DNA from: Flavobacteriales bacterium UBA6057
Lineage (GTDB): Bacteria; Bacteroidota; Bacteroidia; Flavobacteriales_G; Salibacteraceae
DNA: 64,000 nt
Direction of reading: 5' to 3'
Assembly: GCA_002428995.1 (NCBI GenBank)
Contig: DIYJ01000005.1
Location: 1-64,000, forward strand
Positions 1 to 5,839 of the stretch are shown here, in pieces. The position numbers and the translations under genes were made by a program. Positions within the stretch are counted from its first letter, which is position 1. Each line of letters begins with the position of its first letter. The notes under the pieces are model-generated. The model did not search any database. It saw nothing but the letters and a program-made list of their open reading frames with translations, and was not told the DNA's origin.

Positions 1-71
1 CGCGTTGGCATGGATCACTCGGAGTGGCTGAGGCGCTCATAATCACTTTGACTTTCCGATATTTTGAAAGC

Positions 72-96
72 AAAAAAAGCCCCCTAAAAAGGGAGC
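72..96 (-). terminator. Intrinsic terminator of the first 56-residue minus-strand gene
   Basis: Read on the minus strand, a six-pair stem (GCTCCC with GGGGGC) closes a TTTTTA loop and is followed by a run of T. The TAG stop codon of the 84-254 gene lies across the loop and stem, so translation ends inside the hairpin. The second module at 1071-1094 has the same arrangement. Confidence 0.7.
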
Positions 97-254
97 GCTG
101 AAATGCCAACCTCAAACCAGAGGAACCGGACATAATAAAGATAGGCACCACCAAGCCAGGAGCCATAACCACCAAACTGGCAGACCGGCAACCGACCGGC
201 ATAGACATAGCCACCAATGGCTTTTATTTTGACATTGAAGAAATAACGAAACAT
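84..254 (-). CDS. 56-residue hypothetical protein, module 1
   Basis: The frame runs from ATG at 254 to TAG at 84. I do not recognise the protein. It is rich in Gly, Tyr, Phe and Trp, with a hydrophobic second half that could sit in a membrane. It has exactly the same length (57 codons with stop) as the minus-strand gene at 1084-1254. An ungapped alignment of the two keeps Tyr4, Val24, Tyr30, Tyr40, Leu45 and Trp46, with aromatic or aliphatic matches at positions 2, 5, 8 and 47. Codon choice looks coding (many GGT, GGC, TAT, GTC). It is preceded by a conserved hairpin leader and ends in its own terminator, so it is probably a one-gene unit. A longer overlapping frame (112-357) is not conserved in the second module, which is why I prefer this one. 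Confidence 0.55.
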   Translation of the reverse strand: MFRYFFNVKIKAIGGYVYAGRLPVCQFGGYGSWLGGAYLYYVRFLWFEVGISALPF

Positions 255-412
255 AGCTGAAACGATTTAAAATGAACCCCCAGCACCGCGCTAGGGAAAG
301 CATTTCAGCCATGGAGGGAGTTAGGCAAATGCAAGGGGCGAAGCGGCTTACGCCCAAGCGGAAGCGGCTTTGATTTACATGCCCTTGTCATTTCCCGAAC
401 CCCGGACATACC
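255..412 (-). repeat. Conserved hairpin leader, copy 1
   Basis: This sequence sits directly upstream of the 84-254 gene and matches 1255-1416 upstream of the 1084-1254 gene. An 81-bp imperfect inverted repeat spans 320-400; its arms are GTTAGGCAAATG-CAAGGGGC and the complement of GCCCTTGTCATTTCCCGAAC, with a nested GAAGCGG-type stem inside. Between the hairpin and the start codon both copies share a CCCT-n-GCGCGGT-n-GGGG block and then TTCATTT(T)AAATCGTTT. It may be a structured 5' RNA leader, a mobile palindromic element or a recombination site; the sequence alone does not decide. Confidence 0.65.
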
Positions 413-500
413 TTTGCTTTAACCTTAGTGCGCATCAAACCCACCCCAACCAATTCTTTCTGGTTTTCTAAGTCTCTTAAGCTCCTAAGCTCTTCATCGG

Positions 501-1058
501 TTGAGCGTTCAAGGCACAGCGCATTGGTTTTTCACAAGGGTAGGGGTAGTCAGTTTAAAAGCCTCTTGTAGTCAAGGCTTTGAATCTTTTCTGTTCTATT
601 TTAGAGAGTCTTATGATCAAAATCACTCAGTTCTGAAAGTCCAAAAAGCAGCCGAAGAGTTTATCAAAACGAACCTCCAAAAGGAAGGTTTTCAATTGGT
701 GCGTGATAATGGACAGAAATTAGTGATCAAATCTCCATCAGGTGTCAAACAAGCGATCTTCATCCAAGGATTTGACCGTGTAAAAGATCAAAGTATCAAA
801 ATTCACACGCGAGAATTCAATCACAAATTCAGACCGGATGTCTGGATTGCATTGGTTATGTTCCTACCTGATACGGAGCCAATAGATTACCTCATTCCAA
901 CCACAGTTTTTGAGAATCCGGACAATCACGTGTTTTTCCATCACGACATAAGCAGCATGAATGATTATTATTCTAATGTCGAGATTAAGGTCTTTACAAA
1001 GGGAATTGAAAAGCTCACGGAGTATGCTTTTGCTTATCAAGTAGACAATTTGAAATAG
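501..1058 (+). CDS. Hypothetical protein, possible restriction-like fold
   Basis: The open frame of 185 codons starts at a TTG. No ATG in frame precedes the well-behaved part of the protein, which begins near residue 43 (Ser-Val-Leu-Lys-Val-Gln-Lys), so the true start is uncertain and the first 40 residues look unlike coding sequence. The body alternates strands and helices. Residues 85-140 run from an Ile-Phe-Ile-Gln-Gly segment to Asp-Val-Trp-Ile-Ala-Leu-Val and then Tyr-Leu-Ile-Pro-Thr-Thr-Val-Phe. That order resembles small PD-(D/E)xK-like proteins such as the DUF4365 type, in which a Trp-rich strand precedes a YLIP motif. This is a resemblance from memory, and no intact catalytic triad is visible. 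It lies in the accessory region, divergent from the conserved hairpin of module 1. Confidence 0.5.
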   Translation: MSVQGTAHWFFTRVGVVSLKASCSQGFESFLFYFRESYDQNHSVLKVQKAAEEFIKTNLQKEGFQLVRDNGQKLVIKSPSGVKQAIFIQGFDRVKDQSIKIHTREFNHKFRPDVWIALVMFLPDTEPIDYLIPTTVFENPDNHVFFHHDISSMNDYYSNVEIKVFTKGIEKLTEYAFAYQVDNLK

Positions 1059-1070
1059 GGGAGTTGAGCA

Positions 1071-1094
1071 CAAAAAAGGGGCTTTACGGCCCCC
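1071..1094 (-). terminator. Intrinsic terminator of the second 56-residue minus-strand gene
   Basis: On the minus strand GGGGC and GCCCC close a CGTAAA loop, followed by TTTTTTGT. The TAA stop codon of the 1084-1254 gene lies in the loop, as in module 1. On the plus strand no T tract follows, so it serves the minus-strand gene. Confidence 0.75.
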
Positions 1095-1254
1095 AATCCT
1101 TTAAAACTGCAGCCCACCACAGCGCATTTTTGCAATACTTATGCATAGCAAGCTTGCGGGCACAATAACGATTTGAAGCAACGACCTCAAAAGACTTGAG
1201 ACATTCAGGAAATGGCAAGCCGGGAAACTGAAGAACTACGAGATAATCATACAT
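1084..1254 (-). CDS. 56-residue hypothetical protein, module 2
   Basis: ATG at 1254, TAA at 1084. The length is identical to the module 1 gene and the two align without gaps with shared Tyr4, Val24, Tyr30, Tyr40, Leu45 and Trp46. Otherwise they differ strongly. This copy is less hydrophobic and has a basic middle (Asn-Arg-Tyr-Cys-Ala-Arg-Lys-Leu) with four Cys in total, and it ends in Lys-Asp-Trp-Gly-Pro. No family is recognised. The conserved leader (1255-1416) and the stop-in-loop terminator bracket it as a separate transcription unit. Low sequence identity with a fixed length and fixed flanks suggests either a fast-evolving family or variable cargo in a common frame. Confidence 0.6.
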   Translation of the reverse strand: MYDYLVVLQFPGLPFPECLKSFEVVASNRYCARKLAMHKYCKNALWWAAVLKDWGP

Positions 1255-1416
1255 GATAAAACGATTTAAATGAAGCCCCGGGCAACCGCGCCAAGGGCTA
1301 CCAGCTCATCATGGAAGAAGTGAGGCAAATGCAAGGCCCAAAGCGGGTTTTGCATTTTATATGCGAGACCGGCTTTGGCTTGTATAGCCTTGCATTTCCC
1401 GAGCCTCGATCCATAA
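1255..1416 (-). repeat. Conserved hairpin leader, copy 2
   Basis: This is the diverged second copy of the 255-412 element. The inverted repeat spans 1320-1404, with arms GTGAGGCAAATGCAAGGC and GCCTTGCATTTCCCGAGC. A nested stem pairs CCAAAGC with GCTTTGG around a loop holding TGCATTTTATATGC. Compensating changes preserve the outer arm: copy 1 has GGGGC/GCCCC where copy 2 has GGC/GCC. The CCCT-GCGCGGT-GGGG block and TTCATTTAAATCGTTT before the start codon are also kept. Confidence 0.7.
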
Positions 1417-1523
1417 TTTTGGTGGCATCTGGTGCGGTACAGGTCCAAGAAATTTGCCTTAATAATCATAACTAGTAAATTGAATCTTTATATCAGCTTG
1501 CGAATACACTTAATCTATCTGGT

Positions 1524-2012
1524 TTGGACCTAATTCTTGGCATAATCATTTCCGCTTTAGTCTCCTTTGTCTTTAGCGAGCAGTTGAAACGAGGGTTGGG
1601 CTTGCTTCTTTCAAAGATTGATTTACCCAGTAGTGCTGATATTGAAGGAGTGTGGATAGCCGAATTCTCCATGGAAGAACAAGGAGAAGTTCGAGTATAT
1701 AAGGAAGCGATAGTGCTTAAAATGCGATTAGGTGTGGTTTACGGCTATAATATTGAACATGAAGTAAATCATGAGATATTAAGTCCAATTGCTCACAAAA
1801 GGCCTATAAGGATAAGAGCAAGTGTTATTGACAATAGGTTTTTGACAGGAGTTTGGTATCATCCTAATCGTAGATCAAGATACCATGGAGCATTCCAGCT
1901 AGTAATAAGAACGTCAACTAGTTTAATGGAAGGAAACTGGACTGGTTTTAGAGAGTCAAAAAACCTTATTACTGCAGGAGAGTGGAGATGGACTAAGGAA
2001 CCCCTTCAATAA
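1524..2012 (+). CDS. Small membrane-anchored beta-barrel-like protein
   Basis: The frame of 162 codons has an in-frame TAA at 1476-1478 and no ATG before the TTG at 1524, so TTG is the likely start. Residues 2-20 form one hydrophobic segment. The rest is predicted beta-rich: Gly-Val-Trp-Ile-Ala-Glu-Phe near residue 42, an Ile-Val-Leu-Lys-Met strand, Gly-Val-Trp-Tyr near 110, Gly-Ala-Phe-Gln-Leu-Val, Gly-Asn-Trp-Thr-Gly-Phe, and Gly-Glu-Trp-Arg-Trp at the end. A membrane helix followed by a small barrel with repeated Gly-x-Trp strands recalls the CBASS effector Cap15 and related lipocalin-like anchored proteins. Cap15 has two helices and a neighbouring cyclase; neither is present here. The function is therefore open. 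The gene sits in the accessory region beside the module 2 hairpin. Confidence 0.55.
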   Translation: MDLILGIIISALVSFVFSEQLKRGLGLLLSKIDLPSSADIEGVWIAEFSMEEQGEVRVYKEAIVLKMRLGVVYGYNIEHEVNHEILSPIAHKRPIRIRASVIDNRFLTGVWYHPNRRSRYHGAFQLVIRTSTSLMEGNWTGFRESKNLITAGEWRWTKEPLQ

Positions 2013-2109
2013 TTGAGCGCGATGATCCGTGGGCGCGGGCGGGTGAAAATATGGCCGGGGCTTGCGCTGGCCTCGCGGGCTGTAGCGATATATTTTCTTG
2101 AATTCTTTG

Positions 2110-2139
2110 TTTACTTTCTGTTTCAAGACAGAAAGTAAA
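2110..2139. repeat. Perfect hairpin, TTTACTTTCTGT arms
   Basis: The arms TTTACTTTCTGT (2110-2121) and ACAGAAAGTAAA (2128-2139) are exact complements around TTCAAG. Similar T-rich palindromes next to GC-rich blocks recur in intergenic regions of other Bacteroidota genomes, as far as I recall, so this is probably an interspersed repeat rather than a terminator. No T tract follows on either side. Confidence 0.65.
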
Positions 2140-2676
2140 AGCCCAGCGGCTTGAGCGACAACAGAAGCAACTGTACAGCTTACAGATCAACCAACTGGCC
2201 ACCAGAAGCCAAAACACAGCCAGCAGCAAAAAGAAATGCTCCGGGATAAGACATCTGCACACTTACACAGGCAACCGCTCTAAGCCCTGAGATTCGCGTA
2301 GAATTTCTCAGCCCGTACAATGGAGCGTACACGCTCTGAATTTCAACCAATCCAAAACACTGCATAGAGTAGTCACCGTGAACTTGGTATCAAATACGTG
2401 AACGTGGTAGAATAAATTTTTTCTCTCGCGCGTGGGCAAAAAAAGAAAAAGGCCTTGTGCGCTGGACTCGGGGCTGAGCGGGCGGGGCGAGCAAAATTCT
2501 CTTGGATGCGAAGCATACAATCCAGAGCTTTTTGCCGCGCAGGGCAATGGCCGCAGGGGCAATTTAACATAGCGACCAATTATATAATCAAACGCTTATC
2601 GAGAACTGACTAATGACCGCAAACCAACAGCCTCTGTAATTGAAAACGAATAGCAGCGGTCCGCGCCACTGCGCGG

Positions 2677-2768
2677 TTAACATAATATGGTTATATAGCC
2701 AACGTGGCAGTAAACAGGCTAGAACCACGCATTTCCATGCGTTTGTTATATAACTTATATTATGTTAA
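2677..2768. repeat. 92-bp nested inverted repeat
   Basis: The outer arms TTAACATAATAT (2677-2688) and ATATTATGTTAA (2757-2768) are perfect complements. Inside, GGTTATAT pairs with GTTATATAAC-type sequence, then CCAACGTGG-like and CCACGC segments pair around a small GCATTTCCATGC hairpin. Size and nested layout are in the range of integron attC sites, and AACAAACGC on the minus strand is reminiscent of Vibrio repeat ends. The standard RYYYAAC/GTTRRRY cores are not both present, so the assignment stays open. Confidence 0.5.
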
Positions 2769-2828
2769 ATAGTAAATCCGAGACTTAATAGTTAACCACA
2801 ATCCAACGCCCCAAAAAGCTTTCAACAT

Positions 2829-3497
2829 TTACTCTTCCCTCACAGCAACGAACTCTGCATCATGGAAGCAGAAATCACGCGTGTGTCTCATTTTAATGAA
2901 GTACTGACCTGAACACCGCATCGTGTCGCCTGACAACTCACAATCGAAACGGAAGGTCATTTTCTCGTAGTAATCCTCTCCTCCCAATCTGAATTTAAGG
3001 CGCTCCGGATCATCATAGTCTTCTCCCCATACGCTCAAAGACCATCCGGGATTTCCTTCAACCGCATAGTTGCCGTGGCTTCCAAAGGATCCCTTTTCCA
3101 TTCGGGTTAACTCAGGAATGCTCACCGCGCTGACTTGGTAAGGCCTGGCGTAACTGCACGATGACGGTTTTGGAGTGAGCAATTTGTGTTCGATCACATG
3201 GTATAAGCCTGGCAACCGCTCATTGGGTCCGTACAACTCGCAGTGCTCGCCTTCCCAGAATCCCTCACAGCGGCATTCACCGTTCAAACATTCTCCACCA
3301 TTCTCGCAGTGCCATTCCTGAGCAGCACAAGCGTCAATTTGACTGCAGTCTTCACCATGATAACCTTCTGCGCAAACGCAGGCTCCATCTACCAGCACGG
3401 TTTTAGGAATGATGCAGATTTTTTCGTCTTCTTCCTTGTTACAGCTGGATAAACCGATGATGGACACCGCGAACAGCGTGCTGAGTGTTCGAAGCAT
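2829..3497 (-). CDS. Lipoprotein with two EGF-like cysteine motifs
   Basis: The start used is the inner ATG at 3497, because it places a signal peptide directly before the lipobox Leu-Ser-Ser-Cys; an upstream ATG at 3521 would add eight residues. After the lipid-anchored Cys there are two EGF-like units. The first ends Cys-Val-Cys-Ala-Glu-Gly-Tyr-His-Gly-Glu-Asp-Cys; the second contains Cys-Glu-Asn-Gly-Gly-Glu-Cys and ends Gly-Glu-His-Cys. A C-terminal region of about 140 residues is beta-rich and of unknown fold. The protein is expected in the outer membrane or periplasm. A related one-motif lipoprotein lies at 5290-5748. The function is unknown; EGF-like modules usually mediate extracellular contacts. 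Confidence 0.8.
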   Translation of the reverse strand: MLRTLSTLFAVSIIGLSSCNKEEDEKICIIPKTVLVDGACVCAEGYHGEDCSQIDACAAQEWHCENGGECLNGECRCEGFWEGEHCELYGPNERLPGLYHVIEHKLLTPKPSSCSYARPYQVSAVSIPELTRMEKGSFGSHGNYAVEGNPGWSLSVWGEDYDDPERLKFRLGGEDYYEKMTFRFDCELSGDTMRCSGQYFIKMRHTRDFCFHDAEFVAVREE

Positions 3498-3653
3498 GAT
3501 TGGGTATGGGTGCATGTTCAAGTAGCGTTAAGTTGAGCTTGAACGAACCAAGACACCAACTATTTCATTGTGACGTCTGTTTTGTCTGAATGGCCACCAT
3601 AGCATGTACAAACCGCTTCTACTTGGGATCGAAACAATGCTTAATTTGACCCC

Positions 3654-4454
3654 ATGCCCCCCATTCTAAACCGCTACCTGCGCAGCTCGAAAGTTCATTC
3701 CCTGATCGTGGCGCTGGTCGCAGTGCCATTCACGCTGCATGCTGATCCTGATTTCACTAGCATTTTCATGATCATCGGCCTGGCGATCTTGGTTCTGATC
3801 GCTTGCTGCCTCACCTCTATCCTATCGATCTTCTTTCCATCCGGGTTGCTCTGGCGCACCAGCGTCATCCTGTTCATTGTCGCATCGATTTGTTCCATCC
3901 CAATAGCAGTAGATGCCCAAACGGGTCATGGGTATGCAGATTTCGGAGGCGGATGGACGCTCGGATACTTTCTAGCAGCACTGGCGTTGCTCATCCGGGA
4001 GCTGCGGCATGGATCTGGAAAACGCGCATGGCTGACCTTCGGCTTGCTCATGCTGATCATACCGAAGCTTGTTTCCGGTTCCTTCTTCCTGGTCCTAAAC
4101 CTTTTGTCCGTTCATTTCAAAGCCGGTTTCCCCTGGCTGACCATCGTATACTTCCTGATCTATTTTGCCATCCTTTGGTTCTTCATCGTGCGTGAACAAA
4201 AGGCAGGACGTGCCATGGTTCGATCTGTTCGCGACTTCATTCCACTTGCAAAACAGATTTTGATCGTAGGGCTTGTACCCATCATAGCACCAATGCCATT
4301 GGGACTGTTGGCATCGATCGTGGAATTTGACTTCACGTATTTTTTGGACACATTCTATGTGTTCAGTTCGCTGAACCTCCTCTCCTACCTTGCCCTGTTA
4401 TTGGGCGCAGGATTGCTCATCGCGTATTTTAGAACTGAGCGAACGAGCGCCTAG
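3654..4454 (+). CDS. Polytopic membrane protein of unknown function
   Basis: The 266-residue protein has about seven hydrophobic segments separated by short loops, with basic residues between them (for example Arg-Glu-Leu-Arg-His and Arg-Ser-Val-Arg-Asp), as expected for an inner-membrane protein. No transporter or enzyme motif stands out and I do not recognise the family. ATG at 3654 gives a short basic N-terminus before the first helix. The gene stands alone on the plus strand, divergent from the EGF-like lipoprotein and convergent with 4479-4802. Confidence 0.75.
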   Translation: MPPILNRYLRSSKVHSLIVALVAVPFTLHADPDFTSIFMIIGLAILVLIACCLTSILSIFFPSGLLWRTSVILFIVASICSIPIAVDAQTGHGYADFGGGWTLGYFLAALALLIRELRHGSGKRAWLTFGLLMLIIPKLVSGSFFLVLNLLSVHFKAGFPWLTIVYFLIYFAILWFFIVREQKAGRAMVRSVRDFIPLAKQILIVGLVPIIAPMPLGLLASIVEFDFTYFLDTFYVFSSLNLLSYLALLLGAGLLIAYFRTERTSA

Positions 4455-4478
4455 AACGTATCAAAGAAGACGACCTTC

Positions 4479-4802
4479 TTATTCAGAGGCATTCACGCTG
4501 GTGCCGGCTCCGTACTTGAAGTTGATCACTTGCACCTCCGCTTTGTCTCGAATGATATGCACATTCACTTCGGCCTCTCCCGGAAGTCTCCAGAACGGCT
4601 CGCTTGCATATTCCGTAGGCTTGGGCTTCCCCTTCTCTGCCCCATCGATCACCAGCTCTATCGTTCGGGTTTTTCCCGAAAAATCTTCATTACTTTCCTT
4701 GAAGCTCTGACCAGAGTGCGTATTGATCGTAAACGTTACCCTCCAACCGTCTTCTGTTTGATTCATCTTAGCTTTTGTGTGATCTACCGTGTATATGCTC
4801 AT
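4479..4802 (-). CDS. Hypothetical 107-residue protein
   Basis: A soluble protein with no signal peptide and no cysteines. It reads like a small beta-sandwich: alternating hydrophobic strands (Trp-Arg-Val-Thr-Phe-Thr-Ile, Arg-Thr-Ile-Glu-Leu-Val-Ile, Ala-Glu-Val-Gln-Val-Ile). No family is recognised. The start ATG at 4802 faces the plus-strand gene at 4886, so the short space between them must hold both promoters. Confidence 0.65.
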   Translation of the reverse strand: MSIYTVDHTKAKMNQTEDGWRVTFTINTHSGQSFKESNEDFSGKTRTIELVIDGAEKGKPKPTEYASEPFWRLPGEAEVNVHIIRDKAEVQVINFKYGAGTSVNASE

Positions 4803-4885
4803 AGTTGAAGGATTTTTGTAGCGCCCAAATCAAAGCTTTTTTTTCGGATAATCGGTTGTTTCGCATCCATAGCTTTGAAAGTTGC

Positions 4886-5269
4886 ATGAAACTTGCTGAA
4901 ACCAACTCCACCATCTACTACCTCGAGCAAGGTATTTTGGTATCAAGACTGAAACCTGTGCATGTGCTGAACCTGCAGGATGCTGTTCAGAACTTAGAAG
5001 TCCGCGAAACCCTACCACTGCGCGCTCCCATCCCTGTTTTGATGGACATTCGAGCACTGCAAGACACTTCGTTTGAAGCCCTTGTGGCGAGTGTTAATCC
5101 CAAAGACGCGGATAGATACAGCGCTGCTGCACTGTTGGTCGGTCAAAAGGATGTGCATGAAATCATCAAACGGGAAGCTTCCCGATTTAAGACCTCTGCG
5201 GTTCCTACAAGGGTGTTTGAACTGGAATCGGAAGCCATGGCGTGGCTTTCCACCTTCCTGGAAGAATAA
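4886..5269 (+). CDS. STAS-like small protein (DUF7793 type)
   Basis: The frame is open from a TTG at 4805, but the recognisable domain begins at ATG 4886, which I take as the start (127 residues). The protein has the pattern of the small Bacteroidota family now called DUF7793: a Tyr-Tyr-Leu-Glu-Gln-Gly-Ile strand, a Val-Leu-Met-Asp-Ile-Arg motif in the middle, a serine-rich helix, a short Ala-Ala-Leu-Leu-Val strand and a final Val-Phe-Glu-Leu-Glu-Ser-Glu-Ala-Met-Ala-Trp-Leu segment. Such proteins resemble STAS or MEDS domains and are thought to be regulatory. No partner kinase or sigma factor is adjacent, so its target is unknown. Confidence 0.7.
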   Translation: MKLAETNSTIYYLEQGILVSRLKPVHVLNLQDAVQNLEVRETLPLRAPIPVLMDIRALQDTSFEALVASVNPKDADRYSAAALLVGQKDVHEIIKREASRFKTSAVPTRVFELESEAMAWLSTFLEE

Positions 5270-5289
5270 TTCAGAGAAACAGCGAAGGA

Positions 5290-5748
5290 TCAATCCACCC
5301 GCTTGCCGCTGAAGGAAACCATTTCCTTGGCGTTGGCTGAGTTGGAATAGGAGAAATCAAGGGCATCGGTAGAATAGGTTCCCTCCCCTTCGATCACAAA
5401 CGTATCTGCTTGATCCACCAACTGCTGACGTGGAATCACCAGGCTCTCCTCATCTATGAAGTCGAAAAAGACACCCATCGGCAGGATCATGCGATTGGGA
5501 ATCTCCTCATCAGCTTCAATAATGAGGTTCTCAACCTGGGAGCGCTCGGCACTGGAGAAAGTCCCGACATACTCGCCTTCGTAGTTTCGATTGTATTGCA
5601 ATTGACAACGGTCGCCTGTGTACCATTTGGCGCAAACACACTCTCCTTCGTGGCAAGTGACAGCATTCTCACATTCAATGCTATTGCAGCCATTGTCGCA
5701 TGACCAAAGGAATGGAGAGAGGAAAAGAAAGAGAACGAACCGCTGCAT
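5290..5748 (-). CDS. Lipoprotein with one EGF-like motif
   Basis: The inner ATG at 5748 gives a clean signal peptide with lipobox Leu-Trp-Ser-Cys; an ATG at 5775 would prepend nine residues. The mature N-terminus carries a compact Cys-rich unit (Cys-Asn-Ser-Ile-Glu-Cys, then Cys-Val-Cys-Ala-Lys-Trp-Tyr-Thr-Gly-Asp-Arg-Cys) of the EGF type. About 100 beta-rich residues without cysteine follow. It parallels the longer protein at 2829-3497, only a few kilobases away, but the C-terminal halves are not obviously alike. It is probably displayed on the outer membrane. It converges with the STAS-like gene, only 20 bp from its stop. Confidence 0.75.
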   Translation of the reverse strand: MQRFVLFLFLSPFLWSCDNGCNSIECENAVTCHEGECVCAKWYTGDRCQLQYNRNYEGEYVGTFSSAERSQVENLIIEADEEIPNRMILPMGVFFDFIDEESLVIPRQQLVDQADTFVIEGEGTYSTDALDFSYSNSANAKEMVSFSGKRVD

Positions 5749-5779
5749 CGAGTCGAATATAGCGAACAGGACCAAAATA

Positions 5780-5811
5780 AAAGGCCAAAGTGCATCAACA
5801 CTTTGGCCTTT
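5780..5811. terminator. Terminator hairpin between two minus-strand genes
   Basis: A perfect 13-bp stem (AAAGGCCAAAGTG with CACTTTGGCCTTT) closes a CATCAA loop. T-rich sequence follows on the minus side (TTTTATTTT), fitting termination of the TPR gene that ends at 5840. Confidence 0.8.
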
Positions 5812-5839
5812 CCTTGTATCCTAAAACGAGGTGTGCTTC

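Larger units (their letters stand above)
2013..2828. other. Gene-free stretch with palindromes and GC-rich repeats
   Basis: No frame here looks coding. The left part has two GC-rich blocks (about 2020-2085 and 2455-2500), each with a GCGGGCGGG core followed by an A-rich run. They look like related degenerate copies of an interspersed repeat. A perfect 12-bp palindrome lies at 2110-2139 and a 92-bp inverted repeat at 2677-2768. The block separates the accessory modules from the more ordinary genes that start at 2829. Confidence 0.6.

Noticed and set aside
112..357. 81-codon minus-strand frame overlapping the first hairpin leader
   Set aside because: It reads through the conserved hairpin and is not matched in length or frame by the second module, whereas the 56-residue frame is.
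320..400. Integron attC site
   Set aside because: GTT and AAC lie at the ends in the wrong order: an attC starts with YYYAAC and ends with GTTRRRY, while this begins with GTT. The second copy has no GTT at all.
1266..1469. 67-codon minus-strand frame across the second hairpin leader
   Set aside because: It translates the inverted repeat itself and ends before the conserved 56-residue gene; no counterpart in module 1.
2308..2579. Minus-strand frames in the gene-free stretch (84 and 68 codons)
   Set aside because: They are Arg/Pro/Ala-rich translations of GC-rich repeats, overlap each other and lack any neighbour or start support.
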